Shown here: positions 42,236 to 51,300 of the stretch, piece by piece | Layout: the number at the start of each line of letters is the position of its first letter | Numbering within the stretch: the first letter of the stretch is position 1 | Assembly: GCF_002843385.1 (NCBI RefSeq) | Contig: NZ_MVDE01000001.1 | Coordinates: 124,001-188,000, forward strand | DNA length: 64,000 nt | Direction of reading: 5' to 3' | From: Labilibaculum manganireducens | Lineage (GTDB): Bacteria > Bacteroidota > Bacteroidia > Bacteroidales > Marinifilaceae | The notes under the pieces: model-generated | Databases searched by the model: none | The model's input: the letters and a program-made list of their open reading frames with translations, nothing else | Told to the model about the DNA's origin: nothing | Program-made: the position numbers and the translations under genes

Positions 42236-44863
42236 TTAAAAATTCACATCCTGCCAAGCCTGTTTCTTTTCGTATTTTAAATCTGCCAAAATTGAAGATT
42301 CCACATTAATTCGGAAGTTATAAGATTGATACGCCCCAAATGGTATGGTATTGAAAGACATTTGCCAACAGTGCAGGTCACGGGTAATCGTAAATTGAGA
42401 AGAAGTTACTTCTTTAGCTGTAAAATCATATCCTGATGAAAAACTAACCTTCCACTTTGGTGTTAAGCTAAAATTTCCATTCACACCCATTCTCTGTCCA
42501 ACAGTACTTTTTGATGTTGGTTTCGAATAAGTCCAACCGTAATCAATAGAGAACGACCAGGGAATATCAAAATCAACATATCGGGTATCTCTCCAAGGTT
42601 CAGCAGACTTATCATTTTTATTGTCCTTCCCACTATCTCCCTTCAGATCTTTTGACGACAAGCTAAAGCCCAAATCGATAGAGGCATTGGTTAATCGTGG
42701 GCCAAACTCATTAATTCTAATATTATTAGCATTAAGTTTATATGGATCGACGGTTGAGCGTACACTTAAATCCAATTTTTGATTAAAAAGCTTGGTTCTT
42801 CCCGACATTTGGATATTCGACCAGTTCAATGAATCTGCAAACATATTATATGAGGTAGAAAATTTTAAGCTCTCAATAATTTTTACCTTTTTAAATTCTT
42901 CTGTTCCGGTTGAATCATTTGCCGTACGCATTTTTGCCTCAACGTTATTATCCAAACCAAAACTAATACTTCCTGATTCCTTCGCTCCTGTTGGAGTTCC
43001 ATACACACTCCCCTCAAATATTGAATATTCAACATCTTTATCTGTAGCTTCGTTTCGGTAAGTTTTGTAATATTTACTTCTGGGAATACCAATTTCAGGC
43101 GTATAACTCACACTAATACTTGGAGTCATTACGTGTCTGATAGCTGCTAATTTTGAGCTTTCCTTAAACGTATACATTCCATAAATTTTTGGACTTAAGG
43201 AAAGTGAAGCACTGGTTGAATAATTGTGTGCGTATTTAAAACCCTGAATCGTATCCGTTCGAACACCACCTTCTCCATCCTTTAAGGTGGCATCCCAGCT
43301 TTTCTTTACCGATTTGGAATACAAAACACCTTGATAATTTAAGGTTGGCGAAAGTGTAAGATCTTTCGTTAATTTAAAGTTCGTACTAATTGGAATACTG
43401 TGTTGATATCCATTTTGCCAATCTTTAACCAATGAAGAACTCATCAGTTCTTTTTCCTTCGTATTGATTCTATTTTCCAATTTTGAAGAATAACTCACTC
43501 CCACCTTATCATACCATTTCAAATTGGTACTTTTCCCTTTTGTACGGAACGGGTAAATTTGGGTCATATTTAATGACATACTAGGCAAGGTAAGTGAAAT
43601 TGAAGTATCTCTGCTATTTTGTGAGTGACGAAAACTGGCATTCAAACTAAACGGACTGTCTGCCCATTTTTTACTGTAGGAAATACTTGATTGCTTCTGA
43701 TTATTTGTAATCTTCTGTATCGATTGTGAGTTGTTTCTATCATTATTACTGGTAGAAAAGTTAACCGAAGCAGAAAAAGTTCGATACGGATTGGCCTTCG
43801 CATCTTGAGTATGATTCCAACGAATCGCGAAATCGGTCGACTCCGAAAAATCGGCCAACCCCTTATCACCATAGGTATTGGAATGATATTCTGTAGCAAC
43901 CCGGCCATTGAACCGGTATCTCTTTTTATAACTCGATTCCATATATCCACCCCACGATCCGTTGGCAAAAATATCACCAGTCACTGCCAAATCCAGATAT
44001 TCATTAATCGCCCAATAATAACCTCCTCCGCGAAGATTGAATCCTCTTCGCTGCTCTTCTCCATAACTAGGAACAATAATTCCTGATGAATAGGAAGAAC
44101 TAAAAGGAAACATCGCAAAAGGCAAACCGATAGGCAAAGGCACATCTTCCAACACCAGATAAAGAGGACCTGAAACAATTTTATCGTCCTTTATCATCTT
44201 AGCTTTTGTCATTTTCACATAAAAATGCGGATGAGGATGATCACAGGTCGTATATTTTCCATTTCTAAGATAAAAAGTTTTGTCATCAATACGCTTGGTA
44301 ATTTCAGAATGTACGAATCCACCTTCCTGCTCGGTAATAATTTCATTTACCAAACCCTTGCCTGTGTCAAAATTGTATTTAAGCTCCTTACATGTAAATT
44401 CTTCAGCACCATCTTTAAATTCAGGAGTATCGATAAATGTTCCGGTTGAATCTTTTATCCCGTAAGCAAAAGCTTCTTTCTTTTCCAAATCAAGCTCGAT
44501 GTAGTATGCCCTTAACTCAATCTCACCATATTTTACAAAAGCATTCTTAGTTAAAAACACCTTCTGTCCGGTAAGAGAAAAAACAATTGTATCATCGGAA
44601 TTGTATTCAATAGTTGCCTCAAAAAAAGCTTTTTTCTCCTTTTTAACAGAATCAGACACTAACGTATCCGACGAAACTTTTAACAATGTATCTTTTTCTG
44701 ATATTTTATATTCCAATAAATTTGAGATAGCCACAGTATTCCATTCTGTAACCGGCTGATAATTACCATAATCATTAGTCAGATTAATAAACCCGAAGCT
44801 ACTCAATGGAAATACTATTCCAATGAAAATAATAAAAACTCTTTGTAGTAATTTCAATTGCAA
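42236..44863 (-). CDS. lptD: LPS-assembly outer membrane protein LptD, TTG start
   Basis: 875 residues. Signal peptide near 5-24; OstA/LptA-like periplasmic region about 85-200 (SDDTIVFSLTGQKVFLTKNAF, REGE-like strands); then the LptD barrel with PLPIGLPFAMFPFSSSYSSGIIVPSYGEE near 245-270, a family hallmark, and C-terminal strands to residue 875. With LptE it inserts LPS into the outer leaflet. No in-frame ATG exists upstream of the signal: a TAA lies two codons before TTG at 44863, so translation starts at that TTG or at the TTG two codons on. A minus-strand -7 box TATTTTTG (plus 44952-44959) lies about 90 bp upstream. Confidence 0.9.
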   Translation of the reverse strand: MQLKLLQRVFIIFIGIVFPLSSFGFINLTNDYGNYQPVTEWNTVAISNLLEYKISEKDTLLKVSSDTLVSDSVKKEKKAFFEATIEYNSDDTIVFSLTGQKVFLTKNAFVKYGEIELRAYYIELDLEKKEAFAYGIKDSTGTFIDTPEFKDGAEEFTCKELKYNFDTGKGLVNEIITEQEGGFVHSEITKRIDDKTFYLRNGKYTTCDHPHPHFYVKMTKAKMIKDDKIVSGPLYLVLEDVPLPIGLPFAMFPFSSSYSSGIIVPSYGEEQRRGFNLRGGGYYWAINEYLDLAVTGDIFANGSWGGYMESSYKKRYRFNGRVATEYHSNTYGDKGLADFSESTDFAIRWNHTQDAKANPYRTFSASVNFSTSNNDRNNSQSIQKITNNQKQSSISYSKKWADSPFSLNASFRHSQNSRDTSISLTLPSMSLNMTQIYPFRTKGKSTNLKWYDKVGVSYSSKLENRINTKEKELMSSSLVKDWQNGYQHSIPISTNFKLTKDLTLSPTLNYQGVLYSKSVKKSWDATLKDGEGGVRTDTIQGFKYAHNYSTSASLSLSPKIYGMYTFKESSKLAAIRHVMTPSISVSYTPEIGIPRSKYYKTYRNEATDKDVEYSIFEGSVYGTPTGAKESGSISFGLDNNVEAKMRTANDSTGTEEFKKVKIIESLKFSTSYNMFADSLNWSNIQMSGRTKLFNQKLDLSVRSTVDPYKLNANNIRINEFGPRLTNASIDLGFSLSSKDLKGDSGKDNKNDKSAEPWRDTRYVDFDIPWSFSIDYGWTYSKPTSKSTVGQRMGVNGNFSLTPKWKVSFSSGYDFTAKEVTSSQFTITRDLHCWQMSFNTIPFGAYQSYNFRINVESSILADLKYEKKQAWQDVNF

Positions 44864-45021
44864 TTTTTATCTGTTATTTTTGTAAAATAATCGAATTAAA
44901 CGGCGCCAAGTCAGATTGACCAAATTTAACAGTCACGCCTTCTTAGGACGCCAAAAATACAAATAAAAGTGCTATATTCCCTAATCGAAACGAACTTCAA
45001 AAACATTTTTTAAGTTCTTTT

Positions 45022-46200
45022 ATGAAGATTTTTCTAATGAACATTATTCCAGAATATATATATCGTGGTCTAATTACAAGATCATCAGTCGTTTTATTAC
45101 TGCTATGTGCCATTGTTCTACAACCTCTTGCTGGAATGTCGCAAAGCAGTCATTCCAAGATCAATACTGTAGTAATTGATGCTGGTCATGGGGGAAAAGA
45201 CCCTGGTGCAGTAAGCAAAATCATTAACGAAAAGGACGTTGTTCTAAGTATTGCACTTAAATTAGGCACTTATATAGAAAAATACTTTCCTAATGTTAAT
45301 GTAATTTATACCCGGAAAACTGATGTTTTTATTCCATTAGATAGAAGATCGGAAATTGCGAACCAAAACAAAGCTGATTTATTCATATCTATTCATGCAA
45401 ATGCAAATGATAATCCTTCTATTAGCGGAACTGAAACCTATACTTTAGGATTGCATAAAACCAAAGAAAATTTAGCGGTTGCGATGAAAGAAAATTCTGT
45501 TATGCTCTACGAAGATGATTACAGTACAAAATATGAAGGATTCGATCCAAAAAATCCTGCCTCCTATATCATCTTTAATCTATTACAAGGTATGAATAGG
45601 GAAAACAGTATTAATTTGGCAGAATTCACCGAATTTCAATTTAAAACAAGAGTCGGTCGTCACTCGAGAGGTGTTCGTGAAGCCGGATTCTGGGTTCTGA
45701 AGCAAGTTAGTATGCCATCAATACTGGTGGAAGTTGGTTTTGTCTCGAATCCTACCGAAGCCAATTACCTGAAGCATTCTGAAAATCAGGATTATCTTGC
45801 CAGTGCAATTTTCAGGGCTTTTCGCGATTACAAAACTAAAGTTGAAGAATCGAGCGTAGTTTTGGAAAGGAAAGAAGAATTAGTTCGTATTGATACAACT
45901 ATAGCAACGTCTGCAATTAATGAACCGGAAACAAATTCACCACTCGAATATTGTGTTCAGGTAAAATCGTCAACAAAACAAATACCGTTAAACTCTGCTG
46001 CTTTCAATAATCTTGAAAATATTAAAGAACGTATGAGCGATGGAGTTTATAAATATACCGTTGGGTCCACTGACAAATACAAAGAGATTGTTATCCTCCA
46101 AAAGGAAATTAGAAAAGTAGTTAATGACTGTTTTGTGGTTGTATTTTACAATGGAGAACGTATTTCCCTGTCAAAAGCGAAAAAACTTCAAAAAACATAA
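45022..46200 (+). CDS. N-acetylmuramoyl-L-alanine amidase with C-terminal SPOR-like module
   Basis: 392 residues. Hydrophobic segment 20-38 (signal). Amidase_3 domain about 48-270: VVIDAGHGGKDPGAVSK (zinc His), SIHANAN near 135, PSILVEVGFVSNPTEANYL near 233 with the catalytic Glu. It cleaves the amide between muramic acid and the stem peptide in the periplasm. Residues about 310-385 (VQVKSSTKQIPLNSAAF, VYKYTVGST) form a C-terminal module that recurs in the following MCE protein. It is divergent from lptD and 58 bp before the MCE gene. Confidence 0.93.
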   Translation: MKIFLMNIIPEYIYRGLITRSSVVLLLLCAIVLQPLAGMSQSSHSKINTVVIDAGHGGKDPGAVSKIINEKDVVLSIALKLGTYIEKYFPNVNVIYTRKTDVFIPLDRRSEIANQNKADLFISIHANANDNPSISGTETYTLGLHKTKENLAVAMKENSVMLYEDDYSTKYEGFDPKNPASYIIFNLLQGMNRENSINLAEFTEFQFKTRVGRHSRGVREAGFWVLKQVSMPSILVEVGFVSNPTEANYLKHSENQDYLASAIFRAFRDYKTKVEESSVVLERKEELVRIDTTIATSAINEPETNSPLEYCVQVKSSTKQIPLNSAAFNNLENIKERMSDGVYKYTVGSTDKYKEIVILQKEIRKVVNDCFVVVFYNGERISLSKAKKLQKT

Positions 46201-46218
46201 GTAGTTTTGCCATTAAAA

Positions 46219-46227
46219 TTATCCACA
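46219..46227 (+). promoter_or_regulatory. Perfect DnaA box
   Basis: TTATCCACA, an exact match to the consensus, in the 58 bp between the amidase and MCE genes, 1.65 kb before dnaA. Single box; no cluster is seen, so it is a possible DnaA regulatory site and not an origin by itself. Confidence 0.5.
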
Positions 46228-46258
46228 ACCACTCAATCTGAAATTAAAATACCGAATT

Positions 46259-47488
46259 ATGAAATTTTCAAAAGACGCAAAAATAGGACTTGTTGTTATT
46301 GGAGCCATTGTAATTTTAATTTGGGGTGTAAACTTTCTGAAAGGATTTAATGTATTCTCCAGCGAACAAGTTTTTTATGCAAGATACGAAAGGGTTGATG
46401 GACTAAAAAAATCAAGCTCAGTTACACTAAAGGGCTATAAAGTAGGCCAAATTAAATCCATCAAATTTAGCAGTGCATCAGCAGATCATCTTCTTGTTGA
46501 ATTTGCTATCTCTGATCAATTTAAACTTCCTGCTAATTCGGTTGCTCGTATTGAGAGTGCAGACATCATGGGCACAAAGGAGATTAAAATTATACCCGGC
46601 AAAGGGAAAACTCTGCTTCAAACAGGCGATACAATTAAAGGAAGTATTGAAGGTGATTTAAAAGAACAGGTGAGCATGCAGATGTTGCCGCTGAAGAAAA
46701 AGGCCGAAAAATTAATGTCTGGTGTTGATTCGGTACTTACAGTAATACAATATATATTTAATGAGAACACGCGTGATAATTTAACAAGAAGCTTTGGTAG
46801 TATCGAACAAACCTTTAAAAAACTTGAAAATGCGTCGGGAACACTTGACACTATAATGACAGGACAAAAAAGTCATTTTGAAAATATTTTCGCAAATGTA
46901 GATTCAATAACAGGAAATTTAAAAGACAACAATAAAAACGTATCTACAATTCTATCTAATTTTTCAAATATTAGTGATTCCTTATCGGCTACAAATATTG
47001 CTCAAACCATAAACAATGCAAAAGCAACCCTTAAACAAACCAATGAAATTCTTGAAAAAATAAATTCAGGAAAAGGTTCTATGGGCTTATTAATTAATAA
47101 CGATACTTTATATACAAATCTGGAAGCTGCTTCAAACGGTCTGACCAATTTACTGATTGATGTAAAAAACAATCCTAAAAAATATATGCATTTTTCATTA
47201 TTTGATACTGGAAAAACCGTTTATATGGATTCTGAAAAATCTCAAAAGAAAAAAGACAAAGAGAATCACGTTTACTATAAGGTTCAGATTATGTCTTCTG
47301 CCTCTCAAATACCTTTGGATGACACGGCATTTAAAGGACACAGAAAGATTGAAGAAATCTATTTTAACGGAAGGTATAAATATACAATTGGGGAAACACA
47401 AAACTATAAAGATATTATCCGACAACTTAAAAAAATTCGTGATGATTTTCCAGATGCCTTTGTAATTAAGATAAGCCCTGAGAATTGA
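46259..47488 (+). CDS. MCE-domain (MlaD-type) lipid transport protein with C-terminal SPOR-like module
   Basis: 409 residues. One N-terminal transmembrane helix (IGLVVIGAIVILIWGVNFL); MCE domain about 37-115 (VDGLKKSSSVTLKGYKVGQI, ADIMGTKEIKIIPG); a long helical stretch 140-310 rich in coiled coil; then residues about 338-405 (YYKVQIMSSASQIPLDDTAF, RYKYTIGET) repeat the module at the end of the amidase upstream. MCE proteins carry phospholipid between membranes as part of an ABC system; here the C-terminal module suggests contact with peptidoglycan or a periplasmic partner. Other Mla subunits are not in the window. Confidence 0.9.
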   Translation: MKFSKDAKIGLVVIGAIVILIWGVNFLKGFNVFSSEQVFYARYERVDGLKKSSSVTLKGYKVGQIKSIKFSSASADHLLVEFAISDQFKLPANSVARIESADIMGTKEIKIIPGKGKTLLQTGDTIKGSIEGDLKEQVSMQMLPLKKKAEKLMSGVDSVLTVIQYIFNENTRDNLTRSFGSIEQTFKKLENASGTLDTIMTGQKSHFENIFANVDSITGNLKDNNKNVSTILSNFSNISDSLSATNIAQTINNAKATLKQTNEILEKINSGKGSMGLLINNDTLYTNLEAASNGLTNLLIDVKNNPKKYMHFSLFDTGKTVYMDSEKSQKKKDKENHVYYKVQIMSSASQIPLDDTAFKGHRKIEEIYFNGRYKYTIGETQNYKDIIRQLKKIRDDFPDAFVIKISPEN

Positions 47489-47877
47489 TTTATATTGAAA
47501 AGCTGAAATTATAGTAAATCAAAACATCTTAAACAACTGAAGCCCTACCTTGTAAGATCAGTTTAATAATCTATTTAACGCACGGCTAGTTATGTTTACA
47601 GTGGATTAATTATAGATTGTATAATAAAGACCTTAAAGTATCGTATTCGGAAATGACTAACAACCAGAAAGTTAAACAAAGCCTAATATTAATTCATTGA
47701 TTAACTGCAACTTAAATAATTTCTTTTTTTTTACGATTCTGTATCCCTTGTTTTATATAGAGTAATAAATGTTTTTAAAAAGTCAATAGCTAAATAATTT
47801 TTTTTTCATTTTTTTTTTGACAATCTTGCATAAGCAAAATTTAGCACACCCTACATTTTTAAAACACTGACACAGAA
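47489..47877. other. 389 bp gap upstream of dnaA
   Basis: AT-rich intergenic DNA with long T runs near 47720-47820. I see no perfect DnaA box and no exact TAnnTTTG promoter; a weak reverse DnaA-box-like AGTGGATTA occurs near 47600. It presumably holds the dnaA promoter, but I cannot place it. Confidence 0.4.
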
Positions 47878-49308
47878 ATGAATAATCATCACCTCCAGGT
47901 TTGGAATAATTGCTTGGCTGTAATAAAGGACAATGTGCCCCCGATAAGTTACAAAACATGGTTCGAACCAATCGTACCATTGAACTTAGAGAACCAAATC
48001 CTGACATTGCAAGTACCAAGCCATTTTTTCTACGAGTATTTGGAGGAGCAATACATTGATATTCTAAGAAAAACACTGCGAAAAGAAATTGGCAACAGTG
48101 CTAAATTGGAATACAATGTTGTGATGGAAAATAATCACATTGCAAATTCTAAACCTTTTTCTGTTGTAGTTCCCGGGAATAATGGCTCAAGCACAAAAAA
48201 TCGTCCGGTTAGCATGCCTTCTGATAAGGAAGAACTAACCATTCGAAATCCGTTTGTTATTCCTGGAATTAAAAAATTACATATCGACTCGCAATTAAAT
48301 CCGGACTATTCATTTGCAAATTTTATTGAAGGAGATTGCAATAGACTGGCAAGATCAGCAGGTGTGGCTGTTTCTGAAAATCCGGGAGGTACAGCTTTTA
48401 ATCCATTGGTATTGTATGGTGATTCCGGTTTAGGAAAAACCCACCTTGCTCAGGCAATCGGAATTAAAACAAAAGAATTGTATCAGGATAAAACAGTATT
48501 GTATGTAAGTGCAAACAAATTCCAGACACAATTTACTGAAGCAATCAGAAATAATAATAAGAATGACTTTCTTCATTTTTATCAAATGATTGATGTTTTA
48601 ATTATTGATGATATTCAGGAATTAGCAGGGAAAGAAAAAACTCAAAATACATTTTTCCATATATTTAATCACCTTCATCAATCGGGCAAGCAGTTAATTC
48701 TTACTTCTGATAAAGCTCCTATTGAGTTGAAGGGAATGGAGAATCGTTTGCTTTCCAGATTTAAATGGGGACTTTCGGCAGATCTTCAGAATCCTGATTA
48801 CGAAACCAGAGTTCGAATTTTGCATCAGAAAGCATATAAAGATGGTATTGTACTTGATAACGAAGTGATTGAATACATCGCAAGTCATGTAACCAATAAT
48901 GTTAGAGAACTGGAAGGAGCATTAATTTCATTATTAGCTCAGTCTACCTTAAATAAAAAAGAGCTTAATCTTGAACTAGCTGTTACCATTATCGACAGGC
49001 TGGTGAAAAACACCAAGCGAGAGCTTTCTATTGATTACATTCAAAAAGTAGTATGTGATCATTTTTCATTGCCAATTGATGTATTGCAGGTAAAAACAAG
49101 AAAAAGAGAAATTGTACAGGCTCGACAAATAGCAATGTATTTCTCGAAAACACTAACAAAAGCTTCTTTAGCTTCCATCGGATCGCAAATTGGGAAAAAA
49201 GATCATGCTACAGTGTTACATGCCTGCAAAACAGTAAACAATTTGATTGATACTGACAGAGGTTTCAAAACTCAAATTGACGAAATTGACAAGAAATTAA
49301 AAATGTAA
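47878..49308 (+). CDS. dnaA: Chromosomal replication initiator DnaA
   Basis: 476 residues. Domain I about 1-85 (WNNCLAVIKDNVPPISYKTW); variable linker 90-140; AAA+ domain with Walker A GDSGLGKTHLAQAIG near 181, Walker B VLIIDDIQEL near 240, and sensor regions; C-terminal DNA-binding domain with KDHATVLHACKTVNNLIDTD near 440, which reads DnaA boxes. ATP-DnaA opens the origin. It is monocistronic, closed by a strong terminator at 49339-49367. Confidence 0.97.
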   Translation: MNNHHLQVWNNCLAVIKDNVPPISYKTWFEPIVPLNLENQILTLQVPSHFFYEYLEEQYIDILRKTLRKEIGNSAKLEYNVVMENNHIANSKPFSVVVPGNNGSSTKNRPVSMPSDKEELTIRNPFVIPGIKKLHIDSQLNPDYSFANFIEGDCNRLARSAGVAVSENPGGTAFNPLVLYGDSGLGKTHLAQAIGIKTKELYQDKTVLYVSANKFQTQFTEAIRNNNKNDFLHFYQMIDVLIIDDIQELAGKEKTQNTFFHIFNHLHQSGKQLILTSDKAPIELKGMENRLLSRFKWGLSADLQNPDYETRVRILHQKAYKDGIVLDNEVIEYIASHVTNNVRELEGALISLLAQSTLNKKELNLELAVTIIDRLVKNTKRELSIDYIQKVVCDHFSLPIDVLQVKTRKREIVQARQIAMYFSKTLTKASLASIGSQIGKKDHATVLHACKTVNNLIDTDRGFKTQIDEIDKKLKM

Positions 49309-49338
49309 TTTTATTACTAATTATTATATTACTACCCT

Positions 49339-49367
49339 AAAAGCAGATTCATTTTGAATCTGCTTTT
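49339..49367 (+). terminator. Intrinsic terminator after dnaA
   Basis: Perfect 12 bp stem AAAAGCAGATTC/GAATCTGCTTTT, loop ATTTT, 30 bp beyond the stop. Confidence 0.88.
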
Positions 49368-49416
49368 CTAATTTTAGACAAGATATTTTTCATTACTTTG
49401 CGCAAAAATTAAGTCT

Positions 49417-50277
49417 ATGCTCAATCTATTATTTGCAATTCTTACTTCCACAGGAATATTTATCACCTTTAAATATCTGGAAAAATTCAAAATTGATATT
49501 CTTACCGCTATTGTCATAAACTATATAACGGCCTCTTTATGTGGTTATTTCCTGACAAATACCACGTTCAGTTTCAGTAACATTATTCAACAAGACTGGT
49601 TCAGCATATCCATATTAATTGGTATTCTTTTTATCATTGTATTCTTTATCATAGGCCGATCTACACAAAAAGCAGGCATATCGGCAACTACTTTAGCTAG
49701 TAAAATGTCCTTTGTTCTCCCCTTACTTTTTTCCATCATGTACTATCAGGAAGTCATAACAGGTAAAAAGATTTTTGGGATGATAATTGCAGTTAGTGCA
49801 GTATTATTCAGCATTTATAAAGAACAAGGAGATAAGATAAACCGCAGGTATATTTGGTTGCCAATACTTCTTTTTTTTGGAGCAGGAACTGTTGATTCAT
49901 TGGTTAAATATGCACAACAGGAATACTTAAATTCCGGAGGAACAGAAGAGTTTTCGACACTGCTTTTTGCAATTGCAGGCATTGCAGGATTGATTACTTT
50001 GCTTATTCGAAAAGATAAATTACGTGACTTGTTTCAGCTAAAAGTTTTGATTGGTGGAAGTATTTTAGGGCTTGTGAATTTTGGCTCTCTTTATTTCCTG
50101 ATTGCGTCACTAAACAATTCAGGATTCGACAGCTCAGTGGTTTTCAGTATTGTAAATATTGGAATTGTAGCTTGTTCTGTATTTATTGGCTTGAGCATTT
50201 TCGGAGAAAAACTGAACAAAGTTAATATATTGGGAATACTGCTGGCATTTATTGCTATTTTTATCCTGACAAATTAA
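49417..50277 (+). CDS. EamA/DMT-family permease
   Basis: 286 residues with ten hydrophobic segments in two halves, the usual drug/metabolite transporter layout. Half one ends with the conserved helix GKKIFGMIIAVSAVLFSIYK, half two with LGILLAFIAIFILTN. The glycine-containing helices KAGISATTLASKMSFVLPLLF and NSGFDSSVVFSIVNIGIV are typical. Substrate unknown. A near-consensus promoter box (TTACTTTG) lies about 20 bp upstream. It is 25 bp before the YigZ gene and probably co-transcribed. Confidence 0.88.
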   Translation: MLNLLFAILTSTGIFITFKYLEKFKIDILTAIVINYITASLCGYFLTNTTFSFSNIIQQDWFSISILIGILFIIVFFIIGRSTQKAGISATTLASKMSFVLPLLFSIMYYQEVITGKKIFGMIIAVSAVLFSIYKEQGDKINRRYIWLPILLFFGAGTVDSLVKYAQQEYLNSGGTEEFSTLLFAIAGIAGLITLLIRKDKLRDLFQLKVLIGGSILGLVNFGSLYFLIASLNNSGFDSSVVFSIVNIGIVACSVFIGLSIFGEKLNKVNILGILLAFIAIFILTN

Positions 50278-50302
50278 TTTAACAAGTATTTTTGAATAAA
50301 AA

Positions 50303-50914
50303 ATGAGTGGCGATACTTACAAAACAATCAATCTGGCATCCGAAGGGCTATACAAAGAAAAAGGAAGTAAATTCATTGCATATGCTTACCCTGTAACCAA
50401 CGAAGAGGAGATTAAAGAGTATATAGCCAATCTAAAAAAAGAATACTACAATGCCCGGCATCATTGCTATGCATATATGCTTGGAGCTGATAAATCTGAA
50501 TACAGGGCGAATGATGATGGCGAACCTTCATCTACAGCAGGGAAACCCATTTTGGGACAAATACTCTCGAATGATATTACCAACATACTTATCGTAGTTA
50601 TTCGTTACTTTGGTGGAACTAAACTAGGCGTAAGTGGGTTAATACATGCATACAAAACAGCAGCCACCGATGCAATTGCCAATACCGAAATTATTGAAAA
50701 GACTGTAAATGACATTTACAATATTAATTTCGATTATCTGGTTATGAATGATGTAATGAAAATCATTAAAGATGATCAACCGGAACAGTTGGGGCAAGAT
50801 TTCAACCTAACCTGCCAAATCACTTTAAGTATGCGACAAAGTGAAGCAGATAGAATCCTTGAAAAATTCTCAAAAATCGATAGCGTTAAAACAGAATTCG
50901 TCAAAACCATTTAG
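50303..50914 (+). CDS. YigZ/IMPACT family protein
   Basis: 203 residues. UPF0029/IMPACT N-terminal domain with KGSKFIAYAYPV, HHCYAYMLG, the signature DDGEPSSTAGKPILGQI near 70 and VVIRYFGGTKLGVSGLIHAY near 95; a ferredoxin-like C-terminal domain follows. E. coli YigZ is structurally related to ribosome-associated regulators of translation; its biochemical role is unsettled. It follows the EamA gene by 25 bp. Confidence 0.93.
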   Translation: MSGDTYKTINLASEGLYKEKGSKFIAYAYPVTNEEEIKEYIANLKKEYYNARHHCYAYMLGADKSEYRANDDGEPSSTAGKPILGQILSNDITNILIVVIRYFGGTKLGVSGLIHAYKTAATDAIANTEIIEKTVNDIYNINFDYLVMNDVMKIIKDDQPEQLGQDFNLTCQITLSMRQSEADRILEKFSKIDSVKTEFVKTI

Positions 50915-51000
50915 TTAATTCGATATCAACATTATATGCATACACATTTCCCTGCTTATTTTTCGCTCAAAAAAAATGTTAATAATTAATCGATTTCTGA

Positions 51001-51033
51001 TTTGATTTTCAGAATTATTTATGCCTATATTTG
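51001..51033 (+). promoter_or_regulatory. Promoter of the pyrBI leader transcript
   Basis: TTTG at 51001-51004 and TATATTTG at 51026-51033, spacer 21. The predicted start at about 51040 is only a few bases before the leader ATG at 51043. The preceding stretch from 50915 is AT-rich with no gene. Confidence 0.6.
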
Positions 51034-51042
51034 TAATCTAGA

Positions 51043-51297
51043 ATGGAGATACAACTAATTCAATCTGGAACTGCAAATAATACCAAAAGAAGTAAAGACC
51101 TTTACTCCTTCTTACACATTTTCCATTATTTATTTCGAAGCAAACACGATTTGAGGATTAATTCCCGATTTGGCTATTTGGATAATCCTTTTCAAGAATA
51201 TTTATCAAAAAACCCAACATTACTATCAAATTTAGTAATTGTTGGTTTTTTTTTGTGCAAAAAAAACAATCATATTATAAACACACTTAATTTTTAA
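51043..51297 (+). CDS. Putative pyrBI leader peptide (attenuation ORF)
   Basis: 84 codons, no recognisable domain. The stop (51295-51297) is 3 bp before the pyrB ATG, and the frame runs straight through an intrinsic terminator at 51214-51254. The segment YSFLHIFHYLF (about residues 21-31) is encoded by U-rich RNA. The layout is that of the enterobacterial pyrBI leader (pyrL): coupled translation of a leader lets RNA polymerase read through the terminator when UTP is low and polymerase pauses at U-runs. The peptide sequence itself is unlike PyrL and is longer. It may be untranslated leader; the frame could be chance. Confidence 0.5.
   Translation: MEIQLIQSGTANNTKRSKDLYSFLHIFHYLFRSKHDLRINSRFGYLDNPFQEYLSKNPTLLSNLVIVGFFLCKKNNHIINTLNF
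51154..51189 (+). other. Upstream (pause-type) hairpin of the pyrBI leader
   Basis: AGGATTA (51154-51160) pairs perfectly with TAATCCT (51183-51189) around a 22-base loop. In E. coli pyrBI a hairpin upstream of the terminator promotes polymerase pausing; this one is in the equivalent place. Confidence 0.45.
51214..51254 (+). terminator. pyrBI leader terminator (attenuator)
   Basis: CCAACATTACT pairs with AGTAAT-T-GTTGG (one bulged T), loop of nine, followed by nine T at 51246-51254. It ends 46 bp before the pyrB start, so it must be bypassed for pyrBI expression. Confidence 0.82.
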
Positions 51298-51300
51298 TCA

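Noticed and set aside
47489-47877. Chromosomal origin next to dnaA
   Set aside because: No cluster of DnaA boxes; only one perfect box is seen, 1.27 kb away from this gap.
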